From Arthrobacter sp. MA-N2 (GTDB lineage: Bacteria > Actinomycetota > Actinomycetes > Actinomycetales > Micrococcaceae): 64,000 nt of DNA. Positions 7,688 through 16,027 of this stretch are shown here, piece after piece. Positions within the stretch are counted from its first letter, which is position 1; each line of letters starts with the position of its first letter. A program made the position numbers and the translations under genes. The stretch is taken from contig NZ_KI912156.1 in assembly GCF_000517125.1 (NCBI RefSeq), positions 64,290 to 128,289 of the forward strand. Direction: 5' to 3'. Below the pieces are notes generated by a model. That model was not told where the DNA came from, ran no database searches, and was given only the letters and a program-made list of their open reading frames with translations.

Positions 7688-8517
7688 ACGAACAGACACG
7701 TCCCGTCGCGCTGATCACCGGCGCAGCGGGAGACATCGGGCAGGCGACCGCGGTCGCCTTTGCCCGACGAGGATATGACATTGCCGTCTTCGACAGGCTC
7801 GAAGAGCTCCTTGCCGAGACGGTGTCGTTATGCGAGGCGGAGGGTGCGAAGGTGCACGCCGCGGCCGTCAACCAGACTGACTTCGAAACCGTGCGCCAAG
7901 GTGTTGCCGATGCCGTCACTGCGCTCGGACGCATCGACGCGCTCTTCGCCAACGCCGGCTACGGCAAAATGGCCGAACTCGTGAACGAGCCGCTCAAGGA
8001 GTGGCAGCGCCACGTCGACGTCAACCTGAACGGCACGTATTACGTAGCGCGCGAGGCTGCGAACGCCATGATCGCGCAGGGTGAAGGTGGAGCCATTGTG
8101 CTCAACGCCTCCTCCGGTGCGTCCCAATACTCCGACCTGCTAGGTGCGTACTGCATCACGAAAGCCGGCGTGAAAATGCTCTCCGTCGGACTCGCATCGG
8201 AGCTCGGCACTCACCGCATCCGGGTCAACTCCATCGAGCCCGGCGTCGTCGAGACCGGCATGACGGCCCCGATGCTCAGTGGCGAGAACGGCGAAACCCA
8301 CCGCCAGGTGCTCGGTGTGAACACGCCCGTGGGGCGTCTCGGGGCGCCCGAGGACGTCGCCGAACTGGTCGCGTTCCTCGCCTCGAACGAGAGCGCCGGA
8401 TTCATCACCGGCGTCAGCGTGCCGATCGACGGCGGCCAGGTCATTCACGGCCACCCGCAGTGGTACGCCACCGACTACCGCAATACCGGAGCTCCGAAAT
8501 GGGAGGCGAAACTGTGA
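7684..8517 (+). CDS. SDR-family oxidoreductase (second of two)
   Basis: 277 residues with cofactor motif ITGAAGDIGQATA, an Asp after the second strand (VFDRLEE) that favours NAD, NAGYG, catalytic Ser in LNASSGASQ and the YCITK active site. The C-terminus is extended past the usual SITGVSVPIDGG end by about 27 residues, DGGQVIHGHPQWYATDYRNT and beyond. It overlaps the preceding SDR and the following CoA-transferase gene by 4 bp. Two SDRs with opposite apparent cofactor preference could act on two different hydroxyl groups or stereoisomers (inference). Confidence 0.9.
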   Translation: MNEQTRPVALITGAAGDIGQATAVAFARRGYDIAVFDRLEELLAETVSLCEAEGAKVHAAAVNQTDFETVRQGVADAVTALGRIDALFANAGYGKMAELVNEPLKEWQRHVDVNLNGTYYVAREAANAMIAQGEGGAIVLNASSGASQYSDLLGAYCITKAGVKMLSVGLASELGTHRIRVNSIEPGVVETGMTAPMLSGENGETHRQVLGVNTPVGRLGAPEDVAELVAFLASNESAGFITGVSVPIDGGQVIHGHPQWYATDYRNTGAPKWEAKL

Positions 8518-9413
8518 GTGACGTACGTGCATCCCGCATCGTCGAGGTCGAAGAGGCCGCGGCCGCCGTCGAAGACGGCATGACCATCGCGATCGGCGGG
8601 TTCATCAACTCGGGCCACCCGATGGCCATCGTGCGCCAGCTGATCAAGGACGGACGCAAGGACCTTACGGTCGTTGGCGCCGCATCCTCGGGGCTGGAGA
8701 CCGATCTGCTGATCGCCGCGGGCGTGGCCTCGCACGTGATCTCGCCCTATGTGGGCGCCGAGGGCTTCGCAGGCATCGGACCCGCCTTCCGGAAAGCCGG
8801 CCAGGACGGGCTGATCGACATCTTCGAGCTTGACGAGGCGCATTTCTACGCAGGGTTGCGTGCCTCCGCGCAGCGGGTGCCTTATAACCCGTGGAAGGCT
8901 GGCGTCGGCACCGACCTGCCTAAGGTCAACCCCTGGCTCAAGGAGTACCGGGACCCTATAAACGATGAGCTGCTCATCGCGGTTCCTGCGATCAACATCG
9001 ACGTCGCCTTCCTGCACGCTGCAGTCAGTGATATCTACGGCAACGTGCAGCACAACGGTACCCGGTACGGCGACATTTCGATGTACAACGCTGCTACGAA
9101 GACCTACGTCTCGGTCGAGAAGGTCGTGTCTCCGGAGCGCATCAAGGCCGATCCCTTGCGTACCAGCATCCCCGGTGCGACGGGCATCATCCGCGCTCCT
9201 TACGGCTCGCACCCGTACTCGGCCGACGGGTACTACGTGCCGGATGCCGAGCACATCAACACCTACCTCGCCGCGGCCACCTCATGGCTGAAGACCGGCG
9301 ACCGGGCCGAACTCGACGCCTACATCGCCGACTTCATCACGGGCCCGGCAGACCACGCTGACTACCTGGAGCGTATCGGCATCCGCACGCTGCTCTCCCT
9401 GAATGAGTTCTGA
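8514..9413 (+). CDS. CoA-transferase family, subunit A (glutaconate CoA-transferase / IpdA-like)
   Basis: A GTG start at 8514 overlaps the SDR stop (GTGA), giving 299 residues. The fold signature starts at DGMTIAIGGFINSGHPMAIV and continues KDLTVVGAASSGLETDLLIA, resembling subunit A of class I CoA-transferases and the IpdA half of the steroid-ring-opening IpdAB hydrolase. A C-terminal half with INIDVAFLHAAVSDIYGNVQ is typical. Neither this chain nor its partner has the SENG/ENG motif carrying the transferase Glu. A hydrolase-like (retro-Claisen) role is therefore an alternative to CoA transfer. It works as a heteromer with the next gene product. Confidence 0.85.
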   Translation: MSDVRASRIVEVEEAAAAVEDGMTIAIGGFINSGHPMAIVRQLIKDGRKDLTVVGAASSGLETDLLIAAGVASHVISPYVGAEGFAGIGPAFRKAGQDGLIDIFELDEAHFYAGLRASAQRVPYNPWKAGVGTDLPKVNPWLKEYRDPINDELLIAVPAINIDVAFLHAAVSDIYGNVQHNGTRYGDISMYNAATKTYVSVEKVVSPERIKADPLRTSIPGATGIIRAPYGSHPYSADGYYVPDAEHINTYLAAATSWLKTGDRAELDAYIADFITGPADHADYLERIGIRTLLSLNEF

Positions 9414-10209
9414 GGCTGAGATGACTGAGACTGCATCCCCGAAAGAGGTTATGGCGGCAGCCATCGCCCACGACCTGAAAGACGGCCAGTGGGTCGAGGT
9501 CGGGGCCAATCTTCCCGTCCCGCGTGCGGGCGCTCTGCTCGGCCACCTGCACCACGGTCCTAACATGACCGTCATGATTGCCATGACCAAGGCCTACCTG
9601 CGTGACACCCCGGTCATCGAAGACTTCGAGTTCATCACGGATGTCCGCGCAATGCAGTGGTCCGAGGCCTACTACCAACATGACCAGCTGCTGAACAACC
9701 AGCGGCACCGCGCGAACGGAGTGTTCTTCTGCGGGGGCATCCAGATCGACCGCTTCGGCAACTCGAACATGATCGGCATCGGCTCCGACTACAAGAAGCT
9801 GAAGTTCCGGGGCCCGGGTCCGATCGGCACAACCAACGCCACCGCCCAGAACGGCACGTGGCATCTGGTGACCAACTCGCATGACCCCCGAGTCCTCGTC
9901 GATCGCGTCGACTACATCTCGGCTCTTGGATACGGTCGCGGGGAGAAGAACCTGCGCGAGGACCTGGGACTACCCAACGGCGGTCCCAGTTCGATCATCA
10001 CCCCGTTGTGCGTGTTCGACTTCGACGAGGAGACGCGCAGTGCCCGCCTGAAGTCGATTCACCCCGGCGTGTCCGTGGATACGGTTGTCGCGAGCACCGG
10101 ATTCGAGATCATCGTCCCCGAGAACGTGCCCACCACTGCCGGCCCCACTGCCGAGGAGCTCGTGCTGCTGCGCACCCGCATTGACGCAAAGGGGGCCCTG
10201 CGGGGATGA
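9403..10209 (+). CDS. CoA-transferase family, subunit B (IpdB-like)
   Basis: A 268-residue partner of the preceding gene, overlapping its end. An alternative ATG at 9421 would give a protein 6 residues shorter. It shows the glutaconate-CoA-transferase B / IpdB pattern: GQWVEVGANLPVPRAGALLG, FFCGGIQIDRFGNSNMIGIG, then FRGPGPIGTTNATAQN and a LGLPNGGPSSIITPLCVFDF segment. No ENG motif was found. The family includes transferases for dicarboxylic acids and the ring hydrolase IpdAB. In this operon it could load CoA onto the substrate, recycle acetoacetate from the BKACE reaction, or open a ring; sequence alone does not decide. Confidence 0.84.
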   Translation: MSSEAEMTETASPKEVMAAAIAHDLKDGQWVEVGANLPVPRAGALLGHLHHGPNMTVMIAMTKAYLRDTPVIEDFEFITDVRAMQWSEAYYQHDQLLNNQRHRANGVFFCGGIQIDRFGNSNMIGIGSDYKKLKFRGPGPIGTTNATAQNGTWHLVTNSHDPRVLVDRVDYISALGYGRGEKNLREDLGLPNGGPSSIITPLCVFDFDEETRSARLKSIHPGVSVDTVVASTGFEIIVPENVPTTAGPTAEELVLLRTRIDAKGALRG

Positions 10210-11774
10210 ACATCGACGATCGATCTTTGCGGACCCTGCCTGCGCTGCTCGCACGCAACGCCGCAGAGGATCCGGATCGAGTCTTCCTCGCTCACAGAGG
10301 CGGGCAATCGAACCGCGGCGAGGTCTGGGAGCGCGCGCAGCGCACAGCAACAGGACTCCTGGGCCTCGGCCTTAAACCGGGAGATCGCGTCGCGATCATG
10401 CTCGACAACGGGCCGGAGTTCATCTCAGCGTGGTTCGGTATCGCCACCGCTGGGCTGGTGGAGGTGCCGGTGAACCCGGAGGTGGGCAACGCCCGGCTTC
10501 TGCACGCGATGCGGAATTCAGGCGCCGTCGCCGCCGTCGTGGATGTCCGCTACCTCGCCCAATTCACCCAACTGCGTGACGAACTTGCCGATCTCACGAC
10601 GATCGTGCTCGTCGGCGGGGATGCCGAATCCCCCTTCAGGACCGCGTCGTTGGCGGCCCTGGAACGGAGCCGGATCGGGGAGCTGCCCGAAGTGACCCGG
10701 GCGGACCCCGCGGCAATCATGTACACCTCCGGGTCTACCGGTCCGGCAAAGGGCGTCATCCTTCCGCACGGCCAGCAGTACATGAACGGCTGGCAGGCTC
10801 GCCGTCAGGCAGAGATCAGGCCGGATGACCGGGTCCTCGTCGTTCTTCCGCTGCACCACAACCAGGCGCAGGGCTATGGCGTAATGGCCGCGGTCGTCGC
10901 GGGTGCGGAGGTCTTCATCGCTCCAGGGTTCCGGCGGGCCACGTTTTGGCAGGAGGTGAACGACGCGCGAGCGACGGTCTTCGTATTCGTCGGGGCACTG
11001 CTGGCGCTGCTCGGCGCCCAGGAAGGGAACCCGCAGAACACCATCCGTGTGGCGTACGGCGCGATGGTGCCCAAAGAGCTCTACCTCGAACTCGAGGAGC
11101 GCTTCGACATGCGGATCATCGACGGATACGGATCAACTGAGGGCACCATTCCGGTGTGGGGGAGCCTGCGCGGCGACCGCGCCATCGGTTCCTCCGGGAA
11201 AGTGATTCCGGAGTTCGAGGTGACCATTCGCAACGAGATGGACGACGAACTGCCCGTCGGCGGGATCGGCGAGATCTGCATCCGCTCACGCGAACCGTTC
11301 TCGATGTTCCAGGGCTACTTCGGCAACCCGGAGAAGACGGTTTCGGCGTGGCGCAATCTCTGGTATCACTCTGGTGACCGGGGACGGTTGGACGAGGACG
11401 GAAACCTCTGGTTCGAAGGGCGGGTCGATGACGCGATGCGCCGTTTGGGTGAATTCGTCTCCGCTAGGGAAGTCGAGGACGCCATCCTCACTCTCGATGC
11501 CGTCGAACTGGTCGCCTGCTACGGCATTGCCGATCCGGTGGCCGGCCAGGAGGTCATGGTTGCCATCGTCCCGCGTGAGGGCCGTACTCTCGACGCCGAC
11601 CAGGTAAGAGAGCGGACAGCGGCGATGCTGCCGAAGTTTGCAGTGCCGCGCTACGTCGAATTCGTCGACGAGTTACCCATGACCCCGACCGGCAAGATCC
11701 AGAAACACACACTGCGGGCACGCGGTGTTACAGACTTCACGTCGGATGCACGACGTGACCAGGAAGGAAAATAA
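10206..11774 (+). CDS. AMP-forming acyl-CoA ligase
   Basis: A 522-residue ANL-superfamily enzyme that activates a carboxylic acid to its CoA thioester with ATP via an acyl adenylate. Motifs are in order: phosphate loop IMYTSGSTGPAKGVILPHG near residue 180, the adenine motif IIDGYGSTEG near 310, YHSGDRGRLDEDGNLWFEGR near 390, and the catalytic Lys region TPTGKIQKHTLR near 500. It starts within the stop of the previous gene (ATGA). With an acyl-CoA ligase and a CoA-transferase-like pair in one operon, at least two CoA-ester steps are implied. Substrate unknown. Confidence 0.92.
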   Translation: MNIDDRSLRTLPALLARNAAEDPDRVFLAHRGGQSNRGEVWERAQRTATGLLGLGLKPGDRVAIMLDNGPEFISAWFGIATAGLVEVPVNPEVGNARLLHAMRNSGAVAAVVDVRYLAQFTQLRDELADLTTIVLVGGDAESPFRTASLAALERSRIGELPEVTRADPAAIMYTSGSTGPAKGVILPHGQQYMNGWQARRQAEIRPDDRVLVVLPLHHNQAQGYGVMAAVVAGAEVFIAPGFRRATFWQEVNDARATVFVFVGALLALLGAQEGNPQNTIRVAYGAMVPKELYLELEERFDMRIIDGYGSTEGTIPVWGSLRGDRAIGSSGKVIPEFEVTIRNEMDDELPVGGIGEICIRSREPFSMFQGYFGNPEKTVSAWRNLWYHSGDRGRLDEDGNLWFEGRVDDAMRRLGEFVSAREVEDAILTLDAVELVACYGIADPVAGQEVMVAIVPREGRTLDADQVRERTAAMLPKFAVPRYVEFVDELPMTPTGKIQKHTLRARGVTDFTSDARRDQEGK

Positions 11775-11775
11775 C

Positions 11776-12540
11776 ATGTCCTACTTCAGCACCAGCGTCA
11801 GCGAGGTAATCGAAGGGGGCGTGAACCTCCGGGGGTACTCCCTCGCCGAAATCATGAAGAAGGCGACCTACACCCAAGGCGCTTTCCTCTCGCTCACCGG
11901 GCGACTACCCGACGAGGCCGAGACCCGCCTGGTCGACGGCGTGCTCACCAGTCTTCTTGACCACGGTTACGTCGCTTCTACGATCACCGCTGCGCGGTAC
12001 ATCGCGTCCGGCAACCCGCAATTCATTCCCGCGGTCGCTGGAGGTATCCTCGCTGCAGGCAGCAACACGCTCTCACCCGAGCACTCTTTCCACCTGCTCG
12101 ATCACACCGACGAACTGCGCGGAGACGGAACGTTCGAGGAAGGCGCAGAACGAGTCGTCGAAGAGTACGTCTCGCAGAAGAAGCGCTTGCCCGGTTTCGG
12201 CCACCCGACCCACAAGACGAGCGACTTCCGTGCAGACGTTCTGTTCGATCTCGCAGAAGAACTCGGTCTCGACGGGAGTTCAATCAAACAGATCCAGGCC
12301 ATCAACCGGGCGTTCATCGCCAAGACCGGCAAGACGAACATCCCGATCAACATCGACGGTGCACTCGCGGCGATCGGCCGCGACTTGGGCTGGTCAGCGA
12401 ACCAGACTGTGGCGTTCGCGGTTCTCTCTGTCCTGCCGGGTCTAATGGCCCACGTGATTGAGGAGATTGAGACCGGGCGGCCGCTGCGCTACATCCAGGA
12501 CGGCGACTACGTCGGCGAGCCCCTGGCGAAGAAGCTTTGA
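11776..12540 (+). CDS. Citryl-CoA-lyase-like / citrate synthase family protein
   Basis: At 254 residues this is far shorter than citrate synthase and matches the stand-alone citryl-CoA lyase type, which keeps the active-site core. Visible residues include His in SNTLSPEHSFHLLD, the PGFGHPTHK motif equivalent to the PGxGH of citrate synthase, and the Asp of IPINIDGALAAIGRDLG. The family makes or breaks a C-C bond between an acyl-CoA enolate and a 2-oxo acid. In this degradative operon it may cleave a tertiary-hydroxy acyl-CoA into acetyl-CoA or a homologue plus a 2-oxo acid (inference). The start at 11776 has AGGAAGGAAA just upstream; an earlier in-frame ATG lies inside the ligase gene. Confidence 0.8.
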   Translation: MSYFSTSVSEVIEGGVNLRGYSLAEIMKKATYTQGAFLSLTGRLPDEAETRLVDGVLTSLLDHGYVASTITAARYIASGNPQFIPAVAGGILAAGSNTLSPEHSFHLLDHTDELRGDGTFEEGAERVVEEYVSQKKRLPGFGHPTHKTSDFRADVLFDLAEELGLDGSSIKQIQAINRAFIAKTGKTNIPINIDGALAAIGRDLGWSANQTVAFAVLSVLPGLMAHVIEEIETGRPLRYIQDGDYVGEPLAKKL

Positions 12541-12572
12541 GCAATCAGCTCATTCCTAGAAACAACTATTAA

Positions 12573-12590
12573 TCGTCTGACAAGCATGCT
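12573..12590 (+). promoter_or_regulatory. Internal GntR-type operator upstream of the BKACE gene
   Basis: TCGTCTGACAA at 12573-12583 matches TnGTnnnACnA and closely matches the operator at 5724. A second palindrome, AAGCATGCTT, overlaps it. It lies in the only sizeable gap (96 bp) between the two halves of the cluster, so the BKACE half may have its own regulated promoter. Confidence 0.5.
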
Positions 12591-12636
12591 TGAGTACCTC
12601 ACAAGCGCTGCCGGGCAGAACTAAGGAGCATCTGAC

Positions 12637-13668
12637 ATGGGACTCAACGACAACACTGTGCACTGGGATCGCGTTCAGAAAGGCGTCGAGCGCGCGGACG
12701 GGCGGCTGATCTGGCGGCCCTACGGATTCCCGGAAATCATCGACCCCTCGCACTCATACTTCCACGAAGGGGAGATCCAGCCGAGGTGGGACGTTCCGGA
12801 CAAGATCGTCGTGCAGTCCGCGATCACCGGCGCCTTCTACACGCGCACCGCAAACCCGAACCAGCCGATCACCACTGAGGAGATCCTCAAGGACGCCCAG
12901 GAGTGCGCTCGCGCCGGCGCCAGCGCGATCCACCTCCACATGCGTGGCGACAACGGCTACAACACACTCGATCGTGAGCGCTTCAAGGCCGTGGTGAACC
13001 CGCTGCGCGAAGAGTTCCCCGGCATCTCTGTCGACGGCTGCTACGTCACCGCCCTGCAGGGTGAGTGGGACGAGATGAAGATCGCGATCGAGGAAAAGAT
13101 CCTCGACGGCGTCCCCGTGAACACCGCCGTACTCTACAACGGCGACGCTCTGTTCGCAAAGCCCGCCCCGCTCATGATCGAGAAGACCCGACTCATCCTC
13201 GAGTCCGGCGCGGCCCCCATCGTTGCCGTGTATACCGACGCCGACGTGAACAACGCTGAGCGCTTCCTGTTCCGCTCGGGCCTGCTTGGACCGGGCCAGG
13301 TGTGGTGCGTGCTGCCCTCCATCCCGGGCGCGAGCCCGATGGAGAACCCGCATCAGATGTTCACCGGCCTGCTCCGCCTGGTCGAGCTGGTGCGCGACGT
13401 GGATCCCGAGGCGAAGATCTTCGTCTGCGCCGCGGGCCGCGCGTCCGTCTTCCTCGCGACGGCCGCCGCCCTGCTCGGCCTCCACATTCGTGTCGGCATG
13501 GAAGACACGGTCTGGAAGTACCCGCACAAGGACGAGAAGCTGACCAGCAACCTCGAGGCCTTCCTACAGATCAAGCAGATCGTCGAGGCGCTCGGGCGCG
13601 AGGTGGCCACCCCGACCGAGTACCGCGAGATCATGGGCGTGAAGCCGCTCGAACAAGCGGCGAGCTGA
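12637..13668 (+). CDS. BKACE-family beta-keto acid cleavage enzyme (3-keto-5-aminohexanoate cleavage protein family)
   Basis: 343 residues, slightly longer than typical BKACE (about 300) because of an N-terminal extension before DKIVVQSAITGAFYTR. The metal-binding HLHMRG motif sits in GASAIHLHMRGDNGYNT, and the downstream Glu is in RVGMEDTVWKYPHK. BKACEs use a metal and acetyl-CoA to split a beta-keto acid into acetoacetate and a new acyl-CoA, as in lysine and carnitine breakdown. A thioesterase follows immediately, as in carnitine-type pathways. The substrate here is unknown. The gene begins a second transcription unit or sub-operon downstream of an operator-like palindrome. Confidence 0.9.
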   Translation: MGLNDNTVHWDRVQKGVERADGRLIWRPYGFPEIIDPSHSYFHEGEIQPRWDVPDKIVVQSAITGAFYTRTANPNQPITTEEILKDAQECARAGASAIHLHMRGDNGYNTLDRERFKAVVNPLREEFPGISVDGCYVTALQGEWDEMKIAIEEKILDGVPVNTAVLYNGDALFAKPAPLMIEKTRLILESGAAPIVAVYTDADVNNAERFLFRSGLLGPGQVWCVLPSIPGASPMENPHQMFTGLLRLVELVRDVDPEAKIFVCAAGRASVFLATAAALLGLHIRVGMEDTVWKYPHKDEKLTSNLEAFLQIKQIVEALGREVATPTEYREIMGVKPLEQAAS

Positions 13669-13685
13669 GAGCGACGGGAGCTTCC

Positions 13686-14204
13686 ATGCGAGGCGGACAT
13701 CCGGTCGACGACGAGGTGCTTCGGCTCCCCGTCGTCGACCGCGGTGTCGTCGGGACTGCGGATATCGACTTCAACGATCACATGAACGTCAATGTGTATC
13801 TGCGTATCCTCACGACGACGACAATTCGTGGACTCGAATACTGCGGACTGGGTTATGACTACGCGCCTAAGTACCATTGCGGGCTGTTTTCGGTCGATCA
13901 CCACGCACGGTACCTCTCCGAACTGCGGCTCGGGGCCCCGTACACGACGCACGTACGTCTTATAGAGGCATCTGACCGCGGCGTCCGGACAGTCGCTTTG
14001 CTTCGAGATGTGGAAGAGCAACGGATCGCTTGCTCGCTGGAGAGCCTGCTTCTGAACGTTGACCATGTCACCAGAAAGGTGACGCCGTTCCTGCCCGGGA
14101 TCGCCGAAAGACTGGCTGAAGCGACAAAGGAAGCGAGCGGTCGGGAGTGGTCGGCGACGAGCTGCGATTCGATCGCCATACCGGGGAAACTTCTGCCGGT
14201 GTGA
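13686..14204 (+). CDS. Hotdog-fold acyl-CoA thioesterase
   Basis: 172 residues from an ATG at 13686 preceded by GGGAG. It carries a 4-hydroxybenzoyl-CoA-thioesterase-type signature, VVGTADIDFNDHMNVNVYLRI, in which the Asp and the HMN motif are typical. YAPKYHCGLFSVDHHARYLS and the long central helix fit a hotdog fold. It would hydrolyse a CoA thioester in the cytosol. Coming 17 bp after the BKACE gene, its natural substrate is likely the acyl-CoA made by BKACE; betainyl-CoA thioesterase in carnitine degradation is the closest logical parallel (inference). A much longer overlapping frame starting within BKACE is not supported. Confidence 0.82.
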   Translation: MRGGHPVDDEVLRLPVVDRGVVGTADIDFNDHMNVNVYLRILTTTTIRGLEYCGLGYDYAPKYHCGLFSVDHHARYLSELRLGAPYTTHVRLIEASDRGVRTVALLRDVEEQRIACSLESLLLNVDHVTRKVTPFLPGIAERLAEATKEASGREWSATSCDSIAIPGKLLPV

Positions 14205-14264
14205 CAACGCCTTAATATGAAAACCGTGCCCGAGGGGTGTAAACGTGAGTTTGAGAGGTAGACG

Positions 14265-15041
14265 ATGAAGATCTTCGTCCTAGTGAAAGAGGTGCCCGAT
14301 ACCTATGGGGACCGCAAACTCGACTTGGAGACGGGCCTCGCCGACCGCGGGGCCGGCGAGGTCGTGCTCGACGAGATTACCGAGCGTGCGCTGGAGGTCG
14401 CACTGAGCCACGCTGACGCGAACCCCGACACGGAAGTCGTCGCGCTGTCGATGGCTCCCGAGTCGGCGACCGCATCGACCCGCCGGGCCCTCGCGATCGG
14501 CGCGGGCTCCGCGGTGCACGTCGTCGACGAGGCGCTCCGCGGTGCTGACCTGGGCCTCACCGCGGCAGTTCTGGCGGCGGCGATCCAGCGCGGAACGCCC
14601 GACCTGGTCATCACAGGCAATCTATCGACGGACGGCTCCGCCGGCGTGATCCCAGCGATGCTCGCCGAGCACCTCGGCTATGCGCAGGCGACATCCCTCA
14701 GCGCCGTACAGATTAACGCCGATTCTGTGACCGCGACCCGCGAGACAGACTTCGGACCGCAGCAAGTGACCGCACCCCTGCCGGCAGTGATCTCAATCAC
14801 TGAAGCGCTTCCGCCAGCGCGCTTCCCCAACTTCAAGGGAATTATGGCGGCCAAGAAAAAGCCGCTTGAAGTGCTCTCGCTCGCGGATCTCGGCGTGACC
14901 GCCGACCCGGCCGAGGCACCCCAAACGATTCTCACCGCTGTATCCGAGAAGCCGCCCCGCACGGCCGGCGTGAAGATCAAGGACGAGGGCGATGCGGCCG
15001 CGCAGCTCATCGAGTACCTTGTGCAGAACAGGCTGGTGTGA
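14265..15041 (+). CDS. etfB: Electron transfer flavoprotein, beta subunit
   Basis: A 258-residue protein with the ETF-beta start MKIFVLVKEVPDTYG, AMP-binding-type region EVVALSMAPESA and the recognition-loop segment around residues 185-205 (ALPPARFPNFKGIMAAKKKP). It accepts electrons from acyl-CoA dehydrogenases together with EtfA. GAGAGG precedes the ATG. Its gene end overlaps the etfA start. Being in the same cluster as a single acyl-CoA dehydrogenase suggests a dedicated pair. Confidence 0.95.
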   Translation: MKIFVLVKEVPDTYGDRKLDLETGLADRGAGEVVLDEITERALEVALSHADANPDTEVVALSMAPESATASTRRALAIGAGSAVHVVDEALRGADLGLTAAVLAAAIQRGTPDLVITGNLSTDGSAGVIPAMLAEHLGYAQATSLSAVQINADSVTATRETDFGPQQVTAPLPAVISITEALPPARFPNFKGIMAAKKKPLEVLSLADLGVTADPAEAPQTILTAVSEKPPRTAGVKIKDEGDAAAQLIEYLVQNRLV

Positions 15042-16024
15042 CCATGGCGTACCCTGAGAACCCGATCCTCGTCCTTATCGATGTAACTCCGTCCGGTGGG
15101 GCGGCACCCTCGACCGCGGGACTGCTCGGCGCCGCCGGGCAGCTGGGGGCCCCGGTGGCGCTGGTCGCCGGACCCTCCGACACCGCCCAGGCCGCGGTGG
15201 ATGCGGCCGTCGCGGCCGGGGCGCAGCTCGTGCTCACCGCGGACACCGACGGCGGAGCCGTAACAGTACCTGTCGTGGATGCGCTGCAGGCCGCTTACCG
15301 CGCGGTCCGGCCGGATGCAGTGCTCGTCTCGAATTCAGTCGCCGGGCGCGACGTCGCCGGACGTCTGGCCGTGCGCGAGCACCTGGCGCTGTCAGTCGAC
15401 GCGGTCGGCGTCTCACGCGACGACGAGGGCCTCGTGGCGCACCACTCAGTCTATGGCGGCGCGTTCCTCACCAACTCGGCGCCGACCTTCGGTGCCCCCA
15501 TTATCACTGTCCGCCAGGGAGCGATCGACGCACGCGCAGAGGCCGCCGCGGATGCCCGTGTAGAGGCACTCACTGTCGAGTCGTCCGGAGCCCCCGTCGC
15601 GGAAGGAGCCGCGATCGAGGCCGGTGAGGCCGCCTCCTCCCGTCCCGAACTGCGCGGGGCTAAGATCGTCGTGTCCGGCGGCCGCGGACTCGGATCCAAG
15701 GAGAACTTCTCGCTCGTTGAGGACCTCGCGGACGAGCTCGGCGCCGCGGTCGGCGCCTCCCGCGCCGCGGTTGACGCCGGATATGTCCCTTTCTCGCATC
15801 AGGTGGGCCAGACAGGCGTCTCGGTCTCGCCGCAGCTGTACATCGCGCTCGGGATCTCGGGGGCGATTCAGCACCGGGCCGGCATGCAGACGGCCAAGAC
15901 GATCGTCGCGATCGACAAGGATCCCGGTTCGCCCATCTTCGACGTGGCTGACTTCGGGATCATCGGCGACCTGTTCACTGTCGTGCCGCAGATGATCGAG
16001 GCGCTGCGCGGGCGGAAGAAGTAG
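15038..16024 (+). CDS. etfA: Electron transfer flavoprotein, alpha subunit
   Basis: 328 residues from a GTG at 15038 that overlaps the etfB stop; an ATG two codons later is an alternative. The C-terminal FAD domain is clear: AKIVVSGGRGLGSKENFSLV, GASRAAVDAGYVPFSHQVGQ, GVSVSPQLYIALGISGAIQH and AIDKDPGSPIFDVADFGIIG. In the usual route, ETF hands electrons to the membrane enzyme ETF:quinone oxidoreductase. None is encoded in this window. Instead a membrane cytochrome b gene follows 3 bp after the stop codon, suggesting a different electron exit. Confidence 0.95.
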   Translation: MTMAYPENPILVLIDVTPSGGAAPSTAGLLGAAGQLGAPVALVAGPSDTAQAAVDAAVAAGAQLVLTADTDGGAVTVPVVDALQAAYRAVRPDAVLVSNSVAGRDVAGRLAVREHLALSVDAVGVSRDDEGLVAHHSVYGGAFLTNSAPTFGAPIITVRQGAIDARAEAAADARVEALTVESSGAPVAEGAAIEAGEAASSRPELRGAKIVVSGGRGLGSKENFSLVEDLADELGAAVGASRAAVDAGYVPFSHQVGQTGVSVSPQLYIALGISGAIQHRAGMQTAKTIVAIDKDPGSPIFDVADFGIIGDLFTVVPQMIEALRGRKK

Positions 16025-16027
16025 CGG

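Noticed and set aside
13302..13685. N-terminal extension of the thioesterase frame inside the BKACE gene
   Set aside because: The translation is Arg/Pro-rich shadow sequence; a ribosome site and family start fit the ATG at 13686.
14196..14206. CGGTGTGACAA before etfB resembling the operator
   Set aside because: First base deviates, the match includes the thioesterase stop codon, and there is no promoter-like context.
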